Shown: positions 33,241 through 45,089, counted from the stretch's first letter. The stretch is DNA of 64,000 nt from Hofstenia miamia (GCA_004352715.1 SCFE01000015.1:2850551-2914550), one strand, 5' to 3'. The notes: generated by a model from the sequence alone, not told the origin. Translations and numbers: made by a program.

Positions 33241-33950
33241 CTACAAATAAAGAAATGTTTTAAAAAGAAAACTTTACAGCTCAATACTATAATTTCAGCA
33301 TTATAATAGCATTTCAGATAAATCTGTCTAAAAATTAATGCACAAATTCAGGATATCCCAAAAGTCTAACACGCTATCAAACGTCAGCCTCTATAAGACA
33401 AAGGAGTCACTTACAATAAACTACAGAGCAAATCAATTTCCAAAAAGTAATAATTGAAAATTGCAATTGAATTCACCTCTTATCAGACAGGCGCAATAAA
33501 AGAATATTAAAATTAAATCAGATGAGAGCTTTTTAAATTTGCCGGGTAATTTATAATATTGTGATATTGGGAAAAAATAATTAAAAGCGAAATAATAAAA
33601 TCAACTTCAAAATAATATTATAAATATACCTTAAATTCCTACTGCATTATGAACAAGTAGTAGAACATACTTATTTCTAAAAAATTATAAATTCTTTTAA
33701 TAAATAAAAAAATATCACGAAATTAAATATAAATAATCAGCATATAATATTGATGAGGTCTAAAATGTCCAGGTCACACCTTATGGCAATCTTTAATCCA
33801 AAATGCTATCTTTCATGATTTTAAAGACATAAACCCAAACCTAAGTAAAAAATTGATATTTTCTGCACCCTAAAAATACATTCTGGATTATTTTATAGAT
33901 ATAAGGAATACCCTAGTGAAATACTGATAAAATCACTGAGTTCAATTATT

Positions 33951-33954
<4 letters not shown>

Positions 33955-33984
<30 letters not shown>

Positions 33985-34107
33985 NNNNNNNNNNNNNNNN
34001 NNNNNNNNNNNNNNNNNNNNNNNNNNNNNNNNNNNNNNNNNNNNNNNNNNNNNNNNNNNNNNNNNNNNNNNNNNNNNNAATATATATATATATATATATA
34101 TATATAT
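33955..34107. repeat. (TA)n microsatellite around a 94-N gap
   Basis: Pure TA repeats at 33955-33984 and 34079-34107 flank N at 33985-34078. The gap is just the unresolved repeat. Confidence 0.9.
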
Positions 34108-36959
34108 TTCCTCAAAAGCTAGAATGTCTGTAGCTATAACAAATTCCTTTTGGAACCTTTTTCATTAGAATAACATGCAAGTGTGACATCATCCCTTAAA
34201 CTATTACAAAATATTTCTGATTTATTAATTTTAACTTTTTATATTTATAGAAAGCCTTATGAAGGTCTTCAAGTACTTGAAATATCAAGAACTTGAACTT
34301 AATTGAGTTTGCAAAACCCTATCAGTAAAATTTGTAGAGAAAACACTAAAACTTGAACTCAATCAAATATCCATCAAATACACTGAAAGGGATGCTTCTA
34401 ACTTGGCTTTCAGGAATTACTTTAGGCAATATTGTTAGGTATAAAAGTTTTTACACAAACTGCTTGCTAATTGATTAATCTTTACATGTAGCTGACTTGT
34501 TATTTAAGTTACAGCAGTTTTCTATGATGCCATGCAGTTCTGCTACTTTAACTAAGTGTAATGGCAATCATCCCTAATTAGATACCTGGCTGTAATTAGT
34601 AAATAACAAATATAAATAACTTACTCAATTATTAAATATTTTGTTATCTTTCATTTATTAATCTCTCACACATTTTGAATTGAAAAACTGAAATACATAA
34701 TTGTTGAAAACTTGATCATTTGCTTTCTCTGACTTTGAAGTGTTAAATAAATTCTTATCAAAAAATAAAATTAAGTAAACATTAAGTAGACACAAAATCA
34801 AATTTAGAGATCATATAAAAATTTCGATTTTTGCAAAGCTCTGAAGGAATAGGATTAAACAAAAAAAATACATTGCAAACTCAGTAGCACAGTAAATTTA
34901 TACTGTAGTAAATTCTAAGATTAAAAATATGATGCTTAAATCCAAAGATTTGTCCTAATATGAGCAACAAGTACTTTGTAATCATGTAGGTGAGCAATAA
35001 CTTAGTTGTCAGCTGTGAAAGAAGACTTAACTCTATCTGATACTCTATGCACAACATCATTACACTAATTTACTATGAATCCCATATGCTAAAATTTAAA
35101 CTCTAAGCTGTATGTTGTTGAGCTAAATTTGTTTCTTTTATCTGACAGGTTCTAAATGTGCTACCTCTCATGCATTGTGGCTAATTCTCAGGCAAATTAT
35201 ACCTTAGGAAACTCCTTGGCAAAACTCTCAAGAAGAAAAAATTATTGTAATGATTTGTTAATAAATTATCTTAAGGCATAATTCTATAAGAGGAGTTTTA
35301 GTAAAGTTAAGAACACATTGTTAGAGCCAGATCTAACTTAAGAATTAAAGCCAAATCACAGAGGCAGAAAGCAATGTTACTAGTTTGAAGGGAATGCTTC
35401 TACTGCATTCTTAATATATTGCCACTATTAGTCCCAGGTAAATTGTTGGTGAGAAGTAAGGGTGGCATCTATTAGGATAACACATAATATTTATATAAAG
35501 ATGACTTGCAAGTATTATTATCTTTATAGATATGTAGATGTTGGTAACAAAAACAAAAAGTGAATACATGATAAAATGCAAATAATAAATAAATCTATTA
35601 GAAACATAATGAACCAAAATCAGGCCACACAAGATAAGATAAGGGAGTTATTGTATGATAGGACAAGCACATAGACTAATCAAATGAATTTGATTGCAAA
35701 TCATATTACATAATTCAATAAGGCAATATTGTGAGGGAAAATTTGACAGACTCAAATGGGATTCTGTCTCAAATTTTCTTGGTGAGGGCAAGAGGTAAGG
35801 GTGGTGACTTAATGAGGTATATAACATGGTAGGAAATCTGTCCTGGTGCATTAAGTGGTGAGAGGTGAGGTTGGTGAGATAGTGAGGTGCAAGATATTGA
35901 GGTATTACTGTAATGATTTCATATTATAACTTAACTTATTAAAAAGGTTGATGACACAATTGATAATGTAAATGTTCTAAAGAGATCAAGTCCATGTTCC
36001 CTGCAGAAGAGACATGAAATAGTAAATGACTGTAAAGATTATATTGAATCAATTTTGACAACCACCCTATTATTCAAAATGGAGAAATCACCACTACTGC
36101 CCCAGTAAAGAGTAAATAGTAAACACATGAAGCAGAAACAATAAACACCAAATAATGCAGCCAAAGACACCAATATCACAGAAAAAACTGAGAAATTGCT
36201 CTAGTGAACAGATTGAGAGTGCTGATAGCTGACAAACTGAAACCAAAGACACAAAGAGATGAAAGACAATGTTTTACAAGCTCAATACTGAGCCAATATA
36301 GGCAAAATGATATGCCCCCTGCAAAGTTGCAAAGTCAAAATTCATGAAGAATAAATTCCTTCATGCTGAACTTCAATGAGTTGCTATCAATATTCATATT
36401 GAATATGCAAGAACAAAGAGTAAGTCAAAAAAACAACAGGGTGACAAAATGCTTTATTCTCACAGGCAACCCAAATAGTAGACTGCATTAAGTTATGTGT
36501 ATGACTATGGTTTATGAATAAGAACTTTTTATTGATCATTTGCAGTTTGAACATTCACTTAACACCCTACACTATGAAGATAACAAGCTGCTGGCTAATA
36601 TGAATGCATGGCAATTACATGCTGTTATTATTATTGCATGAGCTGAGAAATAAGAACTAGAGACCCACTGGGTAGCAAGTTTGGAATTCTCTTCATGGAT
36701 ACTGCTTCAGTGTGATGCCATGTGGGTTGGTGGTCATTTGAAGTGAGCCCTTGGTGGATCTTTACTGTTACTTTGTTGCAATGACAATTTACTGATATCT
36801 TTGTTTTTCTGTTGGATTGTGGGTTGCTGACTGCAATGGTAGCCTTTCAACCTTCTGTTCAACCATTGAGTTCCCAGTACCACTGTAGTAGTGTGAGCTC
36901 CCCATGATTATACACTATATCTAAAGGGGCAGCATGCCAACATTATCTAATTCTAGAAA
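34108..36959. other. CpG-free non-coding stretch, possibly 5' part of an LTR element
   Basis: I see no conserved protein text. A GT-rich stretch with repeated GGTGAG (35430-35460 and 35780-35890) could be LTR or leader of the Ty3/gypsy remnant that follows, since it shares the CpG loss. I could not define LTR ends or a primer-binding site. Confidence 0.35.
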
Positions 36960-38830
36960 AAAATGGTGAAAGTAATTGATAAGATATTTCAAATCATATT
37001 ATAGAAGGAAAAGTTTTAAAAGGCAATACAAATTAAAACTGCATAGTGATAGATTTGATTATGTTCATGCATTTGTGCAGCAAGTGAAATGGATGCTTAA
37101 ACTCAGTTCAAGAGAAAACTCCTACAGCAATTATGACTTTTTCTCCCACATTTTCAAAGATTGCCAAATAAACTGAGACATATATTTTAACTAAAGGTTG
37201 ATGCAGAGGACACCCTGGAAACACTCAGTATCACATTGGAAAATAATAATGCAATCAAAGAAAAATCAATAAGAGAAAATCTGAGGTTAACATAGAAAAA
37301 CACATTCTTATAAATAGAGACAGCCAAGGTGAAGACTAAAGAAAGGAATACTATGCCAGAAATGATAAAAGTAAAAACCAAAGATGGCACTGTAAAAGCA
37401 CTATAGAAAACCAATATGCAATGCCACAAATGCAGGTTTAAAGGCTACCAAAAGAAGAACTGCTGTAGACAAATAATTGTAATATACATTGAGGAATGAG
37501 GAAGATGACTTATCTAAGTTGGAAGAACTAGAAGGATTCACAAAATTAGACAAAGAATGAGAAAAAAACCAAACTAAAAGGGGCACTGTCTCTTTTAAAT
37601 TGAGCAACCATTTTAGTATTGACAACCCTGTCAGAGGTCAGTGTAATACCCATAATAGTAATTGGGGTAGTACTGAAAGTTTGGTCAATATGTACAGTGA
37701 TTATAGATGAGTGTTCAAAAAATTGGGCTACCACAGAGAATCAATTGGAAAAGCAAATCACAGGCTTATTAATGCTTCAGGAGATTACATTGGCACAGAA
37801 GTAATTCTAGAAATAGTTAACCTCAAAATTGCAGATTCAGTTTTTTACATTTCTAATGGTAATTGAAACACAGTTATTCACCACTGTACAAATTCACTTT
37901 GGGGAATGATTTCCTGAAATGTCACAACTNNNNNNNNNNNNNNCCACAGAGAATCAATTGGAAAAGCAAATCACAGGCTTATTAATGCTTCAGGAGATTA
38001 CATTGGCACAGAAGTAATTCTAGAAATAGTTAACCTCAAAATTGCAGATTCAGTTTTTTACATTTCTAATGGTAATTGAAACACAGTTATTCACCACTGT
38101 ACAAATTCACTTTGGGGAATGATTTCCTGAAATGTCACAACTGTTAAGTTAATTTCTAGAACCAAGCAATCAAAGTTTTAGAAGAAGTGCTGACAAAATC
38201 AAATGAGATCAAGCCTCATGAAACAGTCTGTTTCAAGTTGAAAGGAAATGTGCAACTGTTACTAAACTAATGGAATTACCATGAGTTTGAAACTACAGAT
38301 ACAGACAAAGACAACATAATGATATATGATTAATAGGAATAAACACAAAGAGAGTGAAGATACCAGTGAGATTATGTGTGTTAAATGTTGGAATTAGCAG
38401 GGTACTGATTAAGAACTGTATGAACAGAATCATAAACCTTAAGTAGGATGCAGTAACTATATTGGAAATAGCAATCTGTGTTGAGAGAAGGCATTCCATC
38501 AAGAGCATAAATGCAATCACCATAGAGGATCAAAACCAACTAGAGAAAACTCCCACAATAAATGATTATGATTACCAGAATTTAATAGAACACCAAAAAG
38601 ATCAATTGAGGACCTTTCTGAACAAACACACACAAATATTCAACTTCAGAGAAATCAGCATGTTCAAAGCTGTGGGGAAACTCACAAGATAGTAACATAA
38701 ATTGACACACTAATAAGCCTGCCAGTATGGTGAGTAACAGAATATTTGAAAGAGGAATTCAGTAGGAAGAATAAGCTTATGAGCTATACAGACTTGATGA
38801 GAGTTGCTGGATAATGAGTAGTGTATATAA
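36960..38830 (+). pseudogene. Ty3/gypsy gag-pol 5' part, CpG-decayed
   Basis: A gag-like lysine-rich frame (36976-37176) is followed at 37422-37461 by a CCHC-like knuckle (C-x2-C-x4-Y-x4-C, the His being Tyr). Protease-like text with INASGDYIG follows (37770-37820), duplicated by an assembly artefact. The segment 38280-38690 matches the region in front of the RT of the gypsy copy at 62460-62870 (shared MIYD, IGINTK, LNKH and IFNF blocks). The remnant ends at about 38830 before any RT catalytic block. Stops are mostly TGA. One Trp-TGA pair (38728-38733) sits where the sister copy has two arginines, as expected if CGG and CGA lost their CpG cytosines. No function can remain. Confidence 0.75.
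37731..38142. repeat. Identical 199-bp direct duplication around a 14-N gap
   Basis: 37731-37929 and 37944-38142 are identical in every base compared, with only N between. This is the picture left when two overlapping contig ends are placed side by side without merging. The true sequence should contain one copy. Confidence 0.93.
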
Positions 38831-38851
38831 GGCATAGGAGAAAGCACAAAA

Positions 38852-39140
38852 ACGCCTCTGATTAATTGAGAGCTTATGACGTCACATGTCATGTGACAGA
38901 CCGGATTACAGTGATATACCTCGAACATTATTTACCTTGCAAGCCAATCAAATTAGAGTCATAATAGAGGTGGCAAATAGCAAAGACATCAATTTTAATA
39001 ATATTTGTTATATTAACTTTCAATGCTAATGTGGACTAAAAGTGTTTAATATTGAATGAACATTTAGAAGTAATATATTGTTTGCCTGTTATATATATTA
39101 TTTGCCTGTTTATTATACAGTTTAATTAGATTTAGTTAAT
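38852..39140. other. Junction between CpG-free block and LINE ORF1
   Basis: CpG returns at 38852. A palindrome-like GTCACATGTCATGTGAC lies at 38881-38898. No gene seen. TTTGCCTGTTAT-type text repeats at 39079 and 39101. Confidence 0.4.
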
Positions 39141-39735
39141 GACACGAGGAAAGAATTTAGTTAAAGGCACGAGGAAAGAAAGTTGTACCCAGCATTTCCT
39201 CAATTGATTGTGGCAAATGTAAGTGAATTTGATGCTACTGTCGCATGTGAAAAATGCCTTACCTGGTTCCACGGATTCTGCATTCAACTTATGAAGGATG
39301 AAATCGATGTATTTGGTAGAATCAAAGGATGTCACTGGTAACTGCGCTGAATGCGATTTTCAGCTCTCTGCCTTAGACTTCATATCCTCAAATGCAGATA
39401 AGTTAAACAATATTGTTTCTACACTAAAAACAGTTGAAAAAGTCCCTTTAACTCCTGATGCACGCATCACAAGATCCTCCATGAACCTCCGCAATCACAA
39501 TTTTCAAATACGTGTTATAGGCTTGCAAGAAAACAATGAAAAATCTCATATTAAATCTTTAATCAGAGACAAAGAATCAATTCAAAATAAGCTAAATTTA
39601 TTGGGACGTGATCACCTATTTTTCATTCAAGATTGTTTTCGAATGGAATCTCGTCACAAAAAATAACTGATAACTTAACACGGTTTGGGAAGCTCGTGAA
39701 GCTGTCTCGCTAGCAAAGGAACAAAATTTGCAAAC
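39141..39735 (+). pseudogene. LINE ORF1 with PHD finger
   Basis: ATG near 39139 starts MTRGK. After a stop and one-base slip the text gives CGKC, then ACEKCLTWFHGFCIQL, KGCHW and, after a slip, CAEC: a C4HC3 PHD finger in order (39209-39357). The following frame (39298-39666) ends in RNHNFQIRVIGLQENNEKSH and FIQDCFRMESRHKK, then NTVWEAREAVSLAKEQNL, the RRM-like part of CR1/L2-type ORF1 proteins. PHD fingers are common in such ORF1s. Coding text stops at about 39735, where minus-strand coding starts. Confidence 0.7.
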
Positions 39736-40233
39736 GAATTTTGGTTCCATCTTTTTTCTTCAAAACCCACCATTGTGTCTTTAGATTAAGAAATTTTGAC
39801 GGATACCCAATATCAATAACTGCTACGTTGCGTGCTTTATTAATTGGCTCGTTTAAATATATTGTAAATTCGCCCAACCCCGCAGGGCGACAGACTCCAT
39901 CTTCTCCACATCTGTCAGATACTAGCGTTACAAGAACCATTACTTTTGCGTCAATCTACACGTTTCCTGTCAATCAAGTTTAAAGTGTGGGTATTTATTA
40001 AGTAAATCAATGTTTTTATTACGTCACACAAGAAAATCACTGTCAAGTTGATAAAACACAAATGTATTTTTTATAATGAGACGTTTGAACTTGTACAAAT
40101 TTATATTTTGCTAGTGAAATAATAAAAAAATCAATTTATTATGCACTATTCACAAATTACATCAATGCAAAAAGTGTTATTTTCCAATGTCACTAATCTT
40201 TTTCCGTTTTTGTTCGAATATCAAGTGTGATAT
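39736..40233 (-). pseudogene. Possible Polinton/Maverick-like gene fragments
   Basis: A minus-strand frame (39940-39736 and slightly beyond) reads GLGEFTIYLNEPI, NVAVIDIGYPSKFLN and a DGTKI-like end. This resembles the start of a conserved Polinton/Maverick and adintovirus-type protein, in which a strand with a proline-isoleucine pair precedes a VAL-x-x-I-x-YP block. Upstream, 40233-40177 is the C-terminus of another minus-strand frame (IFEQKRKKISDIGK) coming out of the gap. Two same-strand genes 240 bp apart fit a virus-like transposon. Evidence is motif-level only. A chance frame opposite the LINE is the alternative. Confidence 0.35.
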
Positions 40234-41233
40234 NNNNNNNNNNNNNNNNNNNNNNNNNNNNNNNNNNNNNNNNNNNNNNNNNNNNNNNNNNNNNNNNNNN
40301 NNNNNNNNNNNNNNNNNNNNNNNNNNNNNNNNNNNNNNNNNNNNNNNNNNNNNNNNNNNNNNNNNNNNNNNNNNNNNNNNNNNNNNNNNNNNNNNNNNNN
40401 NNNNNNNNNNNNNNNNNNNNNNNNNNNNNNNNNNNNNNNNNNNNNNNNNNNNNNNNNNNNNNNNNNNNNNNNNNNNNNNNNNNNNNNNNNNNNNNNNNNN
40501 NNNNNNNNNNNNNNNNNNNNNNNNNNNNNNNNNNNNNNNNNNNNNNNNNNNNNNNNNNNNNNNNNNNNNNNNNNNNNNNNNNNNNNNNNNNNNNNNNNNN
40601 NNNNNNNNNNNNNNNNNNNNNNNNNNNNNNNNNNNNNNNNNNNNNNNNNNNNNNNNNNNNNNNNNNNNNNNNNNNNNNNNNNNNNNNNNNNNNNNNNNNN
40701 NNNNNNNNNNNNNNNNNNNNNNNNNNNNNNNNNNNNNNNNNNNNNNNNNNNNNNNNNNNNNNNNNNNNNNNNNNNNNNNNNNNNNNNNNNNNNNNNNNNN
40801 NNNNNNNNNNNNNNNNNNNNNNNNNNNNNNNNNNNNNNNNNNNNNNNNNNNNNNNNNNNNNNNNNNNNNNNNNNNNNNNNNNNNNNNNNNNNNNNNNNNN
40901 NNNNNNNNNNNNNNNNNNNNNNNNNNNNNNNNNNNNNNNNNNNNNNNNNNNNNNNNNNNNNNNNNNNNNNNNNNNNNNNNNNNNNNNNNNNNNNNNNNNN
41001 NNNNNNNNNNNNNNNNNNNNNNNNNNNNNNNNNNNNNNNNNNNNNNNNNNNNNNNNNNNNNNNNNNNNNNNNNNNNNNNNNNNNNNNNNNNNNNNNNNNN
41101 NNNNNNNNNNNNNNNNNNNNNNNNNNNNNNNNNNNNNNNNNNNNNNNNNNNNNNNNNNNNNNNNNNNNNNNNNNNNNNNNNNNNNNNNNNNNNNNNNNNN
41201 NNNNNNNNNNNNNNNNNNNNNNNNNNNNNNNNN
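40234..41233. other. 1000-N scaffold gap
   Basis: Exactly 1000 N. The sequence to its right starts in the middle of the BED-type hAT transposase. The sequence to its left is unrelated to that element. Confidence 0.95.
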
Positions 41234-41991
41234 AGAGGTAAATTTACTAAAGTGGATGATTTAATTGCCAGTGTCAAAGGATCAATTGTCAAAAATTCGA
41301 CGCGAAGAAACTTATTTGCCGAGATTGGAACTCCGCCGAGTCCCGTTCTAACACGTTGGGGTACATGGCTCTCTGCGGCAATTGAATATTACGCAAAAAA
41401 ATTTATAAAAGTCAAAGAAATTGTTTCTGGGTTCAACGATGATGGAAGTATTGTGGCAAAGGCAAAAGGATCTGTTCAAAATTTTTTGGTTGAAAAAGAG
41501 CTGGCTGACATCACGCGCTGTTATTCTGGTTTGCTCAATTTATGTCAAAAGCTGGAAATTTCAAATTACTCGATAATTCAAGCCTATTCTGACTTAAATG
41601 CCCTCAATTTTGAAGACGATCCATGCGTTTTGAGGGATTATATACAAAACAGACTTCGTAAAAAATGACATGCTGGAAATTGTAAATATGAGCCGCCAAG
41701 ACATAGAGCAGGAAACTTCCGTTAAACTTCAACTTTGTCAACCAACATCTGGATCAGTTGAAAGAAGTTTTTCAATTTTGAGCAAACTCTAAGAAAAAAC
41801 AGAAATTTCTGGCATGAGAATGTTGTAAAATACTTTATGTTGCGATTCAATAATTTCTCTAATCAGAATTAAAGATTTGCATATTTAAATTTGGGTTTTT
41901 TAAATAAAGTCATACATAAGGTAACAATCGAGCAATCGTTAGGTCACAATTCGTATTTTTAAGGTCACAATTGAATTGCCCTAGTGATAAC
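41234..41991 (+). mobile_element. Right half of BED/CGGBP1-like hAT transposon
   Basis: The transposase frame (41234-41668) reads RGKFTKVDDLIASVKGS, GTPPSPVLTRWGTWLSAA and KELADITRCYSGLLNL. It continues after a stop as MLEIVNMSRQDIEQE and PTSGSVERSFSILSK, and in another frame LRKNRNFWHENVVKYF, which is the hAT dimerisation domain with one frameshift at about 41790. Two GGTCACAAT motifs precede the terminus GAATTGCCCTA (ends 41983). The flank GTGATAAC (41984-41991) equals 16438-16445. Together with 16446-17223 this makes one element. Confidence 0.88.
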
Positions 41992-43785
41992 ATAGTATTT
42001 TATCTAGTCGAAACTTGGTTCGATTATTATATGGATCTGACAATTTGGAATCCTTCTCCAAATAGACTTGATATTTTAAGTAATGTCACAAACAATTAGG
42101 AGGAGGTCTGTTAATCATTGCTCCTAAATACTTGATTGTGAGGTTGAGCACGCAACATTAGAAAGCATGTGACTGGAATTCTGCTTTTAAATGTCTTATA
42201 CTCACCTCAAAAAAAAATTTCAAAACGAGTTCATTGAATATAAATCAGTGGAGTTGTCAAACTTGCCAAATTTTGATCGCATGGTGACTATAATATTAAC
42301 TATTTCGATAAAAACAAACATACCTGATTGAAAACCTTGAGCTTGAAAACAATTTAATTAATTGTAAAAAAATCATTCCAACACACGTATCTAATTCTGG
42401 TGCAATATTAATTGATTATATATTTACTAATAGTCAAGGCAGATATACGTATTATTGTTTCACATGTACTTTCAGTGATCACAATTTACTATTGCTAGGA
42501 GCCAATACGATGCATAGTGCTAATCCCGTAAAAATAAACAATTAAGCGATCAACAAGGCACTTCAATTCTACTAAATTCAATGCTTATCTTAATAGCGTA
42601 AACTGGAATGTTATATATAACATTCCAAACGTTGATGATATGATCGAGTATTACATGTCAAAAATAGAGGCGGTGGTTGACAGATTCGCAACTCTAGCAA
42701 ATCACAAATATGTGCTAGAATTTCAAAACCAGTACCTCACTTTTAGAGTGCTTCAATGAATGCAACAATTCTAAGACTGCTCAAAATTACGCACTATATC
42801 GTGCTGAGAAAAGCGCATGAAAATGTTTGGAAAAATGAATTATGAACGCAAGTGTCTTAAAGTATTTAGTAAGCTGTCTACTGAAAAAGTCAAATGGCAA
42901 TATGCAAACTCGATTTATGTACCCCAATAGTGATGAAATTTCCAGAAAATCGAAAGTTTTTCTTCAATTTCATTACTGAAAGTGAAGTTCTGAAAAACAT
43001 TGATTTAATAATTTTAAATCAAAAGGGCCCTCTTCCATCCCTAATTTTATTCTGAAGTTGGCATTCAAACAAACAATATCAGTGCTAACATTCATTATCA
43101 ATTATTGCCTTCGGCATTCTTATTTTTCCCGACTATTGAAGCATCAATTGCAAAAATTATCGCCCAATCTCTGACACACATGCTATCAAACATTCTTGAA
43201 AAACAAGTATATGCAACAAATATTAGCCTATTTAATTGACTAATGTGTTATCACGAAATCAATTCGGATTTCGTAAAAATCTCTCTGCCACAGATGCACT
43301 ACTCTCTGGAGTTGAGACTTTGCGAGCCTGCCTTAAATCTAAAAAGTATGTAGGCGTGTTATTTCTAGATCTTGCCAAGGCATTTGATAGTATGTATCAT
43401 GAAATACTTTTTAGTAAATCAGATAAGTATGGGTTCAGTAATGACGCAATAACTATAATACGGAGCTTCCTCACAAATCGAGTTTAAGATGTAAAGTTAG
43501 GCAACCATGTGTCCTGTTATCAACAAACTGTTAGAGGCGTACCTCAAGGGCCTGTTCTTGGGCCTTTAATATATTTGTTAATGAAATTTCCTTTGTTTGA
43601 ATAACACAAAAATTATTCAGTATGCAGATGATACATGCATTTATACCAGTCATAAAAGTAAGCTAGCGTTTACTAACTTATTGAATGAGGATTTTATAAA
43701 TATTGAACATTGGTTTGACACAAACAAACTACAGCTAAACTTGGACAAACGTCAATTTATTGTTCTGCATATTGACCAAATTATT
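41984..43785 (+). pseudogene. CR1-like LINE ORF2, endonuclease 3' part and RT
   Basis: Directly behind the hAT duplication the endonuclease resumes in frame: GDNIVFYLVETWFD, then GGGLLIIAPKYLIV, later VSNSGAILIDYIFTN and FSDHNLLLL (the SDH block). The RT follows with NQFGFRKNLSATDALL, VGVLFLDLAKAFDSMYHEIL, GVPQGPVLG-like text and IQYADDTCIYTSHKSK. It is cut at about 43785, inside the palm-to-thumb region, by another LINE copy. Stops and frameshifts throughout. It is the 3' continuation of 15954-16445. Confidence 0.82.
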
Positions 43786-45086
43786 TCCTCTAGTAACAAA
43801 TGCCTCACGAACACTAGAGAAATTGCAGAATACATGAATTCCGTATTTATAAAAATTGGAAAATTTAACGGGAAAAATGTTGCTTATTGGGACAAAATAC
43901 AACCTAAATCTAATAAATTTTTCTTTAATCTTTTAACTGAATATGAAGTCAAGAAAAATATCGATTCTATCAACACCTTTAAATCTATTGATATTATGTC
44001 ACATGATATTCTTATTGGCAAATTAATTAAATATGGTTTCAGTATTGATGAATGAAACTAATTCAGAGCTTCCTTTAGCAATCGCTTCCAAGCAGTTACG
44101 TTAAATAGCTGCACTTCAAAGCACCTTAAAGTCGAACAAGGGATCCCTCAAAGATCAATTTTGGGACCACTATTATTCAACATATTTGGTAATGACATTT
44201 CACATTGCTTAAAATATGCCAAACTCATTCAATACGCTGATGGTACTTGCATCTATGTTGACAACAAATCCAGCTTCAAACTTCTAAATTAAAACATGGT
44301 TCAATTGCAGTTGAATCTGAGTAAGTCTTAATTTATGATCTTACAATCTTCTTTAACACTACCAAAAAACGATTTAAATTTGAAACTTGATAGTATAACA
44401 ATCCCAACAGTAACAAATGCTTGCTATCTTGGGGTAACGCTTAACAATAATCTGAACTTTGATGAGTTCTTGAATAAAAAAATCGTAAAATGGCTTGTTT
44501 AAGGTCTACAACTATCGAGGTAAAATAGTTCTTTCCCAAATCATTTCTGATTAACTCCACTCGCAGTAACATTTACGGCATTGTTAGCTATGGTAGTTAT
44601 AATTTAAAATTGAAAAAATAGAAAAAGCTATCAAACTGGATAGTGGAACTAATTGCCGATCTTCCAAGAATTACACATGTAACCCCATATTATGTTTCAT
44701 ACAATATTATGAAACCAATAAAGTACATCATGTATCTTGCGTACCTGAACTTCTTAAAATTTTTAGTGGGGAACAATGCTGCTTTCAACTGTGATGATAT
44801 TGAGAAAGTATTAACTCATAATAAAAGAACCAATAAATATCTTAAAAACACTTCATTAACAGTCATGGGAACAATTCCTTTTTTATTTAGGCGTCAATGG
44901 TTTATGACATGCCACTGGAATACAGAATCCAAGTTAAGCGGAAAAAACTTATTCAAAATTAAATTTTTCATGTTACTAATGTTTCATAACTCTCACTCTA
45001 ATGCAAGTGCTTATTAAGTAATTTTGTATTGTTGTGTAGTTTATAGTATGCAATAAATTGCTTTAAATAATAATAGCAGTAGTAGT
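43786..45086 (+). pseudogene. LINE copy with internal deletion, AGT tail
   Basis: Starts SSNKCLTNTREIAEYMNSVF, almost identical to 14695-14890, but jumps from TFKS to IDIMSHDILIGKLIKYGF, skipping the stretch up to motif A. It continues with QGIPQRSILGPLLFN, a decayed YADD block, YLGVTLNNNLNF, and a C-terminal frame (44643-45017). The end is AGCAGTAGTAGT at 45075-45086. Nested in, or joined by template switching to, the preceding copy. Confidence 0.78.
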
Positions 45087-45089
45087 ATA

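Larger units (their letters stand above)
33719..38851. other. Nearly CpG-free block
   Basis: Reading every line, I find one CG dinucleotide (34825-34826) between 33720 and 38851, and none at all in the 4.0 kb from 34827 to 38851. Sequence on both sides has CG every few tens of bases, including within 100 bp after 38851. TG and CA look common inside. The block covers non-coding AT-rich sequence (34.1-36.9 kb) and a Ty3/gypsy gag-pol remnant, and it crosses two assembly joins. Confidence 0.9.

Noticed and set aside
39741-39983. 80-codon plus-strand frame continuing LINE ORF1
   Set aside because: LINE-like wording stops at about 39735. The minus-strand reading has better motif structure.
16446-41983. 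A 25-kb giant hAT that captured cyclin E exons
   Set aside because: Cyclin E exon 3 lies outside the element and joins exon 2 in phase, and both inner edges are standard 1000-N gaps. Misordered contigs explain it more simply.
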